Shown here piece after piece: positions 1-5,693 of a stretch of DNA of 8,196 bases. Origin of the DNA: Candidatus Desantisiibacteriota bacterium (GTDB taxonomy: Bacteria; UBA9089; CG2-30-40-21). Both the position numbers and the translations under genes were made by a program. The DNA lies in assembly GCA_016208205.1 (NCBI GenBank), contig JACQYP010000074.1:1-8196 (forward strand), in the 5' to 3' direction. Every line of letters begins with the position of its first letter. Within the stretch, counting starts at the first letter, position 1. The notes under the pieces are model-generated. The model was not told the origin of the DNA and did not search any database. It saw only the letters and a list, made by a program, of their open reading frames with translations.

Positions 1-192
1 GTTCAGAACCGACAACCGTGAACGGTTACAGATTGTTTAACCTCTGCGAACTCTGTGTAATCTCTGCTGAACTCTTGCGTTAAAAAAAGTCGTTTGCACA
101 GGTTGAAAAATTTTTGGAGGTGATAAGAACTGGAGCCAATTTGGACAGTTATACTCATCGAGGTCACAGATAACGATTTTGCTCACCTATAA

Positions 193-215
193 TACGGTCC
201 GTGCAACGCACCGTA
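193..215. repeat. Short palindrome, TACGGT...ACCGTA family
   Basis: TACGGT (193-198) pairs with ACCGTA (210-215). Two more pairs follow after one mismatch, closing a five-base loop. A near-identical element lies at 7002-7025 (TACGGTGCGTGTAACGCACC), so this is a dispersed palindromic repeat rather than a gene-specific signal. Confidence 0.6.
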
Positions 216-221
216 CATTAT

Positions 222-302
222 ATAACCACGAAAGACACGAAATACACGAAAATTAATAATCGGACAGAACTTTTCGTGTTCTTTCGTGCCTTTCGTGGTT
301 AT
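222..302. repeat. Inverted repeat, CACGAAA-type intergenic element
   Basis: The left arm (222-252) reads ATAACCACGAAAGACACGAA onward. The right arm (271-302) is its reverse complement apart from one extra base and a few mismatches. The unpaired middle is about 18 bases. A partial arm (CTTCGTGGTTAATT) appears after the MFS gene at 3548-3561. It looks like a non-coding dispersed repeat that could fold as a long hairpin in RNA. Confidence 0.7.
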
Positions 303-454
303 GTCTTAAAAATCGCAGATTATGCCCTTATTAAGTATAGATGAAAATGATAATGTTTACCTGCAATCAAGATACGAGTTTTGATACTATGCAATTAGAC
401 AAAGGAGAAGTTAGAAAAACCACTGATAACATGGTTTGCCTGACACAGCCAATT

Positions 455-1594
455 ATGAAAAGAGTATACATGGATTATAATGCCACAACTCCGGTACATC
501 CGGCAGTTGCAGAAGAAATGGAGAAATACATATATGAGTATTTCGGCAATCCTTCAAGCGGTCATTGGTACGGCAAAAAAACCCGTGAGGGAGTGGAAAA
601 AGCAAGAAAACGGATTGCAGTTTTGCTCGGTTGCAAGCCCGAAGAGATTGTTTTTACAAGCGGAGGAACAGAAGCAAATAATCATGTAATCCGTGGTGTT
701 GCAGAGACATTCAGAAATAAAGGGAATCACATTATCACAAGCGTGATAGAACATCCTTCGGTAATAAAACCCTGTCAATATCTGGAAAAGAAAGGATATG
801 AAATAACATATCTGCCGGTAGACCGATATGGAATGATTAATCCTGACGAGCTAAAAAAAGCAATTAGATCTTCAACGATTCTTGTTACCATAATGCATGC
901 AAATAATGAAACAGGAACGATTCAACCGATAAAAGAAGTTTCAGGTATTGCACGAAGCAAAAAAATTCTGGTTCATATAGATGCAGCACAAAGCATAGGA
1001 AAGATACCTGCGGATGTACATGAATTAAATGTTGATTTTCTTACTGTTGCGGGACATAAATTATACGCTCCAAAAGGAGTGGGGGCACTCTACATAAGAC
1101 GAGGTATCCAGATTCAACCATTGATACTCGGTGCCGGTCATGAAAGCGGAAGAAGGGCTGGAACTGAAAATGTCATTGAAATTGCAGGATTAGGAAAAGC
1201 ATGTGAAATCTTGGAAAAGACGAGAAATGAGAATTCAGAACGAATAAAAAAATTGCGTGATAAATTATATCGCGAATTATTGAATACCGGAATAAAGATA
1301 AAACTCAACGGTCATCCCGAATGTTGTCTTCTAAATACATTAAATATAAGTTTTACCGGATTTGACAGCCATGAATTACTGAAAAAAATCCCTCACATCG
1401 CAGCATCAACAGGTTCTGCCTGTCATTCAAATGTAAAAGAGCCATCCAGTGTTTTGACGGCAATGGGCATAAAACCCGAAGACGCTTTTGGTGCAGTAAG
1501 ATTTAGTTTGGGTATCTGGACGACCAAAGAAGAAATTGATTTTGCTGTAAAAAAGCTGGAAAGAGCATTAACATTAAGGGAAGGAATTGAATAA
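455..1594 (+). CDS. nifS: NifS/IscS-type cysteine desulfurase
   Basis: This is a PLP-dependent class V aminotransferase-fold enzyme, which removes sulfur (or selenium) from cysteine and passes it on as an enzyme persulfide for Fe-S cluster or thio-cofactor assembly. Numbering from the start used here (379 residues, normal for the family), the landmarks are MDYNATTP at 6-13, NPSSGH at 32-37, FTSGGTEANN at 67-76, PLP-stacking His100, HANNETG at 148-154, Asp176 and Gln179 in HIDAAQS, the PLP lysine Lys202 in AGHKLYAPKG, RRAGTEN at 233-239, and catalytic Cys323 in STGSACHS. An in-frame ATG at 341 would add 38 residues unlike the family and has no ribosome binding site, so I prefer 455, although 455 also lacks a clear one. 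The stop overlaps the next ATG (TAATG), so the two are probably translationally coupled. The gene looks intact. The sulfur acceptor is unknown, and the SACHS-type active-site loop alone does not separate general Fe-S supply from a dedicated role. Confidence 0.9.
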   Translation: MKRVYMDYNATTPVHPAVAEEMEKYIYEYFGNPSSGHWYGKKTREGVEKARKRIAVLLGCKPEEIVFTSGGTEANNHVIRGVAETFRNKGNHIITSVIEHPSVIKPCQYLEKKGYEITYLPVDRYGMINPDELKKAIRSSTILVTIMHANNETGTIQPIKEVSGIARSKKILVHIDAAQSIGKIPADVHELNVDFLTVAGHKLYAPKGVGALYIRRGIQIQPLILGAGHESGRRAGTENVIEIAGLGKACEILEKTRNENSERIKKLRDKLYRELLNTGIKIKLNGHPECCLLNTLNISFTGFDSHELLKKIPHIAASTGSACHSNVKEPSSVLTAMGIKPEDAFGAVRFSLGIWTTKEEIDFAVKKLERALTLREGIE

Positions 1595-2313
1595 TGGAAG
1601 AAAAAAAGACGCAGGATTGTATGGTTTGTGGTAATGGGCTTGAGTATTTAGCCTTACCCACTTCTGCTATCTGCACATATTGTAGCAAGAAAAAAGAGGG
1701 ATATTTTTGCTGCCCGGCTGGACATTATGTTTGCGAGGAGTGACATGGAAGGGATTCATTAGAGATAATCAGCCGGTTCTGCTTGACCTCAAAATCCACC
1801 AACCCACAGGAGATGGCAAATACAATCATGAAGCATCCAAAGATACACATGATTGGTCATGAGCATCATCCTATGATTGCCAGGGTGCTGGTGGCGGCAT
1901 ATAAGAATTTGACCGGCAAGATTGGTGATGATGAAATTCGTGAAGCAATTGCGGGGACATACCATTCCGGCCGGCTACTGTGGTCTTTACGGGACAGATG
2001 GGGCGGCTATAGCCTGCGGAATAGCTTTGAGCGTTATCCTGAAAGCCACCCCACTTTCTGACACAGAGAGAATAATCGCTAATATGATGACCTCAAGGGC
2101 ATTGGCTGCCATAGCCGGTCATCGAGGTTCAAGATGTTGTAACGAAGCACCTGGGTAGCAATTGAGACAGCTATTCAATATATTCGTGAAGCACTCAAGG
2201 TGGAGATGGGGTATATTCCAGCTTCAGAATTAAAATGCACGCATAGCCACAGGAACAAACAATGTAGTAAGGTGGATTGCAGATTTTACCCGGGAGAGGT
2301 GGAATGGGAATGA
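1594..2313 (+). pseudogene. DUF5714-like cysteine-rich protein, broken by TGA and two frameshifts
   Basis: The ATG overlaps the desulfurase stop by one base. Frame 1 gives a double zinc-finger-like start: Cys9/Cys12 (CMVCG), Cys27/Cys30 (CTYC), Cys39/Cys40, and GHYVCEE ending at residue 49. It then meets TGA (1741-1743), exactly where family members, as I remember them, have the Cys of CDECH. The same frame continues after the TGA through HGRDSLEII and HPKIHMIGHEHHPMI. Near the GGGG run (1953-1956) the homology moves one base over to HTIPAGYCGLYGTDGAAI and RCCNEA. Around 2146-2151 it moves back to TWVAIETAIQYIREAL and the final Cys motif HRNKQCSKVDCRFYP, ending at TGA 2311-2313. The two shifts cancel, so the total is 240 codons including the stop. 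The function of the family is unknown to me; the clustered cysteines suggest metal binding. Three lesions point to a pseudogene. Sequencing error, or selenocysteine at the TGA, are less likely alternatives. Confidence 0.75.
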
Positions 2314-3539
2314 ATTATGAGATGTCAGACCTGTCAGACATCAGGAAAAAGGAAGCAAGAAAAACAGTTAGAATATTTGCAGCAGCCTCATTCTTAAATG
2401 ATCTGGGCTCTGATATAATTTATCCCATCTGGCCATTGTTCGTAACATCTGTTCTGGGTGCAAATATGGCTGTCCTTGGATTTATAGATGGACTGGGAGA
2501 TGCAATAGTCTCAATATCACAAGCCGCTTCCGGTTACATCTCTGACAAAATAAGGAAAAGAAAGATTTTTATCTGGACAGGGTATCTGTGTGGCTCGTTA
2601 TCAAGGATTGGTTATGCCTTATCTACGGTTTGGCAACATCTGATTCCATTTAGAATTTTAGACAGGGCAGGAAAGATAAGGGGTGCACCGAGAGACGCTA
2701 TTATTGCCGATATTTCCACACAAGAAAATAGGGGTAAAAATTTTGGTCTTCTTCGAGCTATGGACCATCTTGGCGCTGTATGTGGTATTCTCATCTGCAT
2801 TTTATTTTTTAAGATTTTGGGATATAGAAATTTGTTTTTAATAGCCGCGATACCATCAGTAATTAGTGCCTTATTAATCCTCTCCTTGATAAAAGAAAGA
2901 AAGCTATTGGATGTTAGAATCTACAAGGGACTTACCCTGAAAAACTTAGATAAGAATTTTAAATTATTCCTGCTATTGAGTTCTTTTTTTGCTCTCGGTT
3001 CTTTCAGTTACTCTTTTCTGCTGATATACGCAAAGGAATTTGGTTTTCAAGTAGCATTCGTACCTGTGTTGTATCTGGTATTTACTCTTGTTGCATCTGT
3101 TGTGTCTCTTCCCTTTGGAAGGCTTTCAGATAAGATTGGAAGAAAACAGGTATTGATTGTTTCCTATATCTTGTGGGGACTGACCTGCCTAAGCTTTATC
3201 TTTGTTCATGGTTATTTGGCGATTATCCTGACATTTGTTTTGTATGGTTTGCATAAAGGTGCGATGGAACCTGTCCAAAAGGCTTACGTATCAGAGCTAT
3301 CACCAATAGAATACAGGGCAAGCAGTCTGGGTGTATTTAACATGATTGTTGGTTTATGTGCCCTGCCGGCTTCATTTATTGCCGGGATACTCTGGGATAA
3401 AATCAATATATTTATGCCATTTTATTTCTCCATAATTTTGACAATTGTGTCAATTATAATGTTGATATTTGTAAAGGAAGAAATGAGACCAGAGGATGAT
3501 TTAGTAAAGATGCCCAAAGAGAGTAATGGGGTTTCCTGA
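2310..3539 (+). CDS. MFS transporter, 12 transmembrane segments
   Basis: This is an inner-membrane major facilitator superfamily permease of 409 residues, a normal length. Its two halves each carry a motif-A loop: SGYISDKIRKRK (74-85) and RLSDKIGRK (271-279). A family-specific stretch, RILDRAGKIRGAPRDA (115-130), lies between. Hydrophobic segments alternate throughout, and the short cytoplasmic tail is charged. I chose ATG 2310 because an AGAGGTG ribosome binding site sits about 8 bases upstream, and because it overlaps the DUF5714 stop as ATGA. A TTG at 2277 and an ATG at 2304 are in-frame alternatives. The substrate cannot be read from the sequence. The coupling to a desulfurase and a cysteine-rich protein, next to an arsenic locus, makes a thiol, metal or metalloid compound an attractive guess, but that is inference. 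It does not show the signatures of ACR3 or ArsB. The gene looks intact. Confidence 0.88.
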   Translation: MNYEMSDLSDIRKKEARKTVRIFAAASFLNDLGSDIIYPIWPLFVTSVLGANMAVLGFIDGLGDAIVSISQAASGYISDKIRKRKIFIWTGYLCGSLSRIGYALSTVWQHLIPFRILDRAGKIRGAPRDAIIADISTQENRGKNFGLLRAMDHLGAVCGILICILFFKILGYRNLFLIAAIPSVISALLILSLIKERKLLDVRIYKGLTLKNLDKNFKLFLLLSSFFALGSFSYSFLLIYAKEFGFQVAFVPVLYLVFTLVASVVSLPFGRLSDKIGRKQVLIVSYILWGLTCLSFIFVHGYLAIILTFVLYGLHKGAMEPVQKAYVSELSPIEYRASSLGVFNMIVGLCALPASFIAGILWDKINIFMPFYFSIILTIVSIIMLIFVKEEMRPEDDLVKMPKESNGVS

Positions 3540-3587
3540 TTTTGTGTCTTCGTGGTTAATTCTGTTTGCACAGCTCGAAATATTTTA

Positions 3588-3616
3588 TTGACAAAATAAA
3601 TTTATTTTGTTATAAT
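3588..3616 (+). promoter_or_regulatory. Sigma-70 promoter of arsR
   Basis: TTGACA (3588-3593) and TATAAT (3611-3616) are both perfect consensus boxes with 17 bp between them. Transcription should start near 3623, about 25 bases before the arsR ATG. The arsR ribosome binding site is AGGAG (3635-3639), 8 bases before ATG 3648. Such a strong unrepressed promoter fits a gene controlled by a repressor. Confidence 0.9.
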
Positions 3617-3635
3617 ATTCGTATAATCGATTATA
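3591..3635. promoter_or_regulatory. Likely ArsR operators, two perfect palindromes
   Basis: The spacer between the promoter boxes is filled by a perfect 20-bp palindrome, ACAAAATAAATTTATTTTGT (3591-3610), which begins inside the -35 box and abuts the -10 box. A second perfect palindrome, TATAATCGATTATA (3622-3635), covers the expected transcription start and touches the ribosome binding site. ArsR-family dimers bind AT-rich dyads of this kind, so autorepression released by arsenite is the natural reading. Binding itself is inferred. Confidence 0.75.
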
Positions 3636-3647
3636 GGAGCATAGAAG

Positions 3648-4007
3648 ATGAAAAATGAGTTAAAGCTATTTAAGGCATTGTCAAACCAAACGCGGCTCAG
3701 GATTATGGTTCTTTTGTCGGAAAAGGAGCTTTGTGTTTGTCAGTTGGAATGGGCATTGGGATTAACGCAGGTAAAGGTGTCCCGGCATTTAACGGTATTG
3801 AAAAACGCCGAGCTTGTTCAGGATAGACGCGAAGGACTGTGGATATTTTACTCTCTTACCGAACCAGGAAACGAATTAGAGGAAACGATTCATAATTACC
3901 TCAAAGACTATTTTCCCAAAAAATACGATTCATTCAAGAAGGATATTGCCAAAATGAAAGAATGTGAGTCAAAACCATTAGAGGAATTTTGTACTATCAG
4001 GAGGTGA
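3648..4007 (+). CDS. arsR: ArsR/SmtB-family metalloregulator (arsenite-responsive type)
   Basis: This 119-residue winged-helix repressor has the family's usual length. LFKALSNQTRLRIMVLL (7-23) begins the fold. ELCVCQL (27-33) holds Cys29 and Cys31, matching the ELCVC(D/E)L site that binds As(III)/Sb(III) in classical ArsR proteins. The recognition helix follows (TQVKVSRHLTVLKNAELV, 40-57), then the wing (DRREGLWIFYSL, 59-70). Two further cysteines, Cys106 and Cys115, lie in the C-terminal tail and might be a third metal ligand, though this is not a standard feature. The protein should repress its own promoter and release it when metalloid binds. Its last codons contain an AGGAGG (3999-4004), evidently the ribosome binding site of a following gene that now stops after two codons. 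The arsR gene itself appears intact. Confidence 0.92.
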   Translation: MKNELKLFKALSNQTRLRIMVLLSEKELCVCQLEWALGLTQVKVSRHLTVLKNAELVQDRREGLWIFYSLTEPGNELEETIHNYLKDYFPKKYDSFKKDIAKMKECESKPLEEFCTIRR

Positions 4008-4010
4008 ACG

Positions 4011-4106
4011 ATGTTTTAAGGGATGGTTATGGTAACCCATAACCCGGCTGTAGCCGTTGATGCCAGAAGAAGGCTGCGATTAGCAGGCGAAAGATTGATG
4101 GAATAA
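4011..4106 (+). pseudogene. Gene remnant: orphan start plus ABC-ATPase-like tail
   Basis: A strong ribosome binding site (AGGAGG 3999-4004) leads to ATG at 4011, but the frame ends at once (ATG TTT TAA). Directly after, in the same frame, 4020-4106 encodes GMVMVTHNPAVAVDARRRLR followed by LAGERLME and a stop. This resembles the H-loop and C-terminal end of ABC transporter ATP-binding subunits (MVTHNPxxA...aDRxLrLxxGrive). I read it as the two ends of a lost gene, or a junction of two genes, brought together by deletion. At about 28 residues the ABC match is only suggestive, and a chance resemblance cannot be excluded. Confidence 0.45.
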
Positions 4107-4148
4107 TGTCGTGTCAACCTTAGAATGACGGTAAATGGTAGCCGAACT

Positions 4149-4192
4149 CCCTGCATTCACAGGGACAAGCCCCTGCATTCGCAGGGACAAGC
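4149..4192. repeat. Tandem 22-bp repeat, two copies
   Basis: Two adjacent 22-bp units (4149-4170 and 4171-4192) differ at one base (CATTCAC versus CATTCGC). Each is a small hairpin in itself, CCCTG pairing with CAGGG. They lie between the arsR-side remnant and the ACR3 remnant and look like part of a dispersed palindromic element. Confidence 0.75.
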
Positions 4193-4230
4193 TTTAGGTT
4201 GCGTAATGCTGCAACACAGACTAAAGCCTG
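4188..4230. repeat. Nested inverted repeat before ACR3
   Basis: CAAGCTTTAG (4188-4197) pairs with CTAAAGCCTG (4221-4230), with one G-T type pair. Inside it, GTTGC (4198-4202) pairs with GCAAC (4211-4215) around an 8-base loop. With no T-run after it, it is not a canonical terminator. If arsR and ACR3 were once co-transcribed, this hairpin would lie within their message. Confidence 0.6.
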
Positions 4231-4257
4231 TGGCTATTGAACTCGAAAGGAGAAATT

Positions 4258-5158
4258 ATGAAAGAAAAGATAAAACTGAATATTTTTGAAAAATATCTTA
4301 CCCTATGGGTCTTTTTATGTATCATTGCCGGAATAGTATTGGGCAGAATTGCTCCAGATGTTGCTGTAAGATTGGATTCTTTCTCTATTTATCAGGTTTC
4401 CATCCCTATTGCGATAGGTCTTTTTTTTATGATGTACCCCATTATGGTAAAAATAGACTTTGCCGAGGTAATAAAAGCAAGCAAGACACCCAAACCGGTT
4501 TTACTGACCCTGTTTATCAACTGGGCAATCAAGCCTTTTACCATGTATGCCATTGCCACGCTGTTTCTGGGATATATATTTCGCGGTTTTTTATCGGGTA
4601 CAGAGATTGTAAAATCAGGGCAGGAGGTTGAGCTATGGAGAAGCTACATCTCCGGCTGTATCCTCCTGGGGATTGCTCCATGCACGGCAATGGTGCTGAT
4701 GTGGGGTTCTCTGGCAAAAGGTAATGACGGACTCACATTGGTTCTGGTCGCTATAAATTCACTGACAATGCTTGTCTTGTATGGCCCTTTGGGTGGATTT
4801 CTGCTTGGTGTCAATGCCATGCCGATTCCCTGGCAAACCATCTTGCTTTCAGTGATGATCTATGTTGCCTTACCATTAGCAGCCGGATACCTCTCACGCA
4901 AGTGGATCATCAAAATCAAAGGGATAGATTGGTTTCAGGAGAGATTCCTGCATTGGCTTACGCCGATTAGCATCATTGCCCTCTTTTGAGGTGGCCATTG
5001 CCACGGCCACAATGTTATTTGGTTTATCATCAGGTGCAGCCCTGGCCACGGTAGTAGGTGTCTTAATTGAAGTGCCCCTGATGCTTGGATTGGTGTCATT
5101 TTGTAAGCGTACCTGTCATTGGTTTAAGGAAGTAGACGAAGCGTCTCGCTGTTGTTGA
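4258..5158 (+). pseudogene. acr3: ACR3-family arsenite efflux permease, internal deletion and frameshift
   Basis: ACR3 permeases are 10-helix inner-membrane As(III)/H+ antiporters of about 350 residues. ATG 4258 has AGGAG (4248-4252) five bases upstream; an earlier TTG (4237) is less likely. The first 243 codons read well: [41 protein letters not shown], and [14 protein letters not shown] with Cys142, the cysteine held essential in the family. At 4981-4988 the frame stops (ALF then TGA). The family sequence resumes immediately in the next frame with [20 protein letters not shown] and [15 protein letters not shown], ending at 5158. By comparison with remembered family members, about 55-60 codons (one or two helices) are missing at this junction. 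The TTTT at the junction suggests a short-homology deletion. The product cannot be a complete pump. The last residues (EVDEASRCC) run into the next remnant. Confidence 0.85.
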
Positions 5159-5264
5159 CAGCATGGTGCTTTCAGCAGGTAAGATGTTATCCAAAGATGA
5201 GATTAAAAAAATCATTACAGGAAGTAAAATTTCTTGCGAAAGTTTGTTGACAAAAATCCCATAA
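5136..5264 (+). pseudogene. C-terminal remnant of a small thioredoxin-fold protein
   Basis: In the frame one base on from the ACR3 tail, this stretch reads [20 protein letters not shown], then IKKIIT and a short tail to TAA 5262-5264. It resembles the end of the 75-80-residue redox-active disulfide (TM0996-like) thioredoxins, which finish with TPALVVDGKV..AG..LS.EEIKK. Such genes commonly follow arsenic permease genes, which supports the call. The N-terminal half with the CxxC is absent, so a deletion seems to have fused the ACR3 end to it. There is no usable start with a ribosome binding site (ATG 5163 has none). The call rests on about 25 residues. Confidence 0.5.
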
Positions 5265-5275
5265 TAAAGTACAAT
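5247..5275 (+). promoter_or_regulatory. Consensus-like sigma-70 promoter
   Basis: TTGACA (5247-5252) and TACAAT (5270-5275) are exactly 17 bp apart. The promoter overlaps the last codons of the thioredoxin remnant. The first gene downstream is the lipoprotein at 5694, so a transcript would have a leader of about 400 bases that includes two large hairpins. Whether it is active is unknown. Confidence 0.6.
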
Positions 5276-5373
5276 TAAAATGTGACTTAAAATTCAAGCA
5301 GGGGTGCTTACAGGGCAAACCGCATCCTGAATTTTTGCCGGATATTTTCCACCTTCTTCTACCCCCTCTTACC

Positions 5374-5510
5374 CCTCGCCGGCAGGGAACAAGGAATGTA
5401 GCACAGACATTCTTGTCTGTGATTCTTTGTATATCCTTCAGATGATGTGGCCAAGTAGTCTAAATCACAGACAGGAATGTCTGTGCTACTTGTATCCTCA
5501 ACTGGCGAGG
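5374..5510. repeat. Long nested inverted repeat (GTAGCACAGACATTC type)
   Basis: The arms 5398-5424 and 5463-5489 are 27 bp and reverse complementary with a single mismatch, separated by 38 bases. Each arm is itself a small palindrome (CACAGACA...TGTCTGTG). Outer arms CCTCGCC (5374-5380) and GGCGAGG (5504-5510) also pair. This looks like a dispersed non-coding element. I see no transposase-coding potential inside. Confidence 0.8.
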
Positions 5511-5521
5511 AACATGAGTTT

Positions 5522-5550
5522 GTAGGGACAGGGCAATGCTCTGTCCCTAC
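5522..5550. repeat. Hairpin GTAGGGACAG...CTGTCCCTAC
   Basis: Two perfect 10-bp arms (5522-5531 and 5541-5550) flank a 9-base loop, GGCAATGCT. The sequence after it (CTATGTTTACG) is not a T-run, so it is more likely a repeat element than a terminator. Confidence 0.7.
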
Positions 5551-5693
5551 CTATGTTTACGCTGTTGAAATATGTTCAGATATCCTATTGCCTGTACCTG
5601 GATGAATAAATTTAGGGTGCAATTTGCCCTGGAGTGTGAACGGTTACATAATTACTACTTGATAATTGATAATTTTACTTCAGGAGGTGTGAA

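Larger units (their letters stand above)
1..454. other. Intergenic region with dispersed repeats before the desulfurase gene
   Basis: I see no supportable gene here. The left part carries the imperfect short direct repeats (CTCTGCGAACTCTG-like) and the GTGAACGGTTACA motif (18-30) that recur elsewhere in the window. A GGAGGTGAT ribosome-binding-like stretch (116-124) has no convincing reading frame after it; the frame opening at GTG 119-121 closes within about 20 codons. Two palindromic elements (193-215 and 222-302) are listed separately. A TATAAT at 188-193 could be a -10 box, but I see no matching -35 box, so the promoter of the downstream operon is not located. Confidence 0.6.
5265..5693. 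other. Intergenic repeat region before the lipoprotein gene
   Basis: No gene is supportable here. The region holds the promoter at its left end, a long nested inverted repeat (5374-5510), a 10-bp-stem hairpin (5522-5550) and a second copy of GTGAACGGTTACA (5636-5648; first copy 18-30). The ribosome binding site for the next gene, AGGAGG (5682-5687), is at its right end. Confidence 0.7.

Noticed and set aside
119..175. Short frame after GGAGGTGAT
   Set aside because: It is under 20 codons, has no recognisable sequence, and its GTG start falls within the ribosome-binding-like motif itself.
341..454. N-terminal extension of the desulfurase from ATG 341
   Set aside because: The 38 added residues do not resemble the family, there is no ribosome binding site at 341, and the family start MKRVYMDYNATTP lies at 455. 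It is kept only as an alternative.
1741..1743. Genetic code in which TGA is a sense codon
   Set aside because: The intact genes (desulfurase, MFS, ArsR, lipoprotein, membrane protein) have no internal TGA, and several genes end naturally with TGA.
1741..1800. SECIS element proving selenocysteine at the TGA
   Set aside because: Only a three-pair stem with a C-first loop can be drawn, and two frameshifts follow in the same gene. This is too weak to call a feature.
4149..4192. CRISPR or attachment site at the tandem 22-bp repeat
   Set aside because: The copies are adjacent without spacers, and there is no integrase or tRNA nearby.
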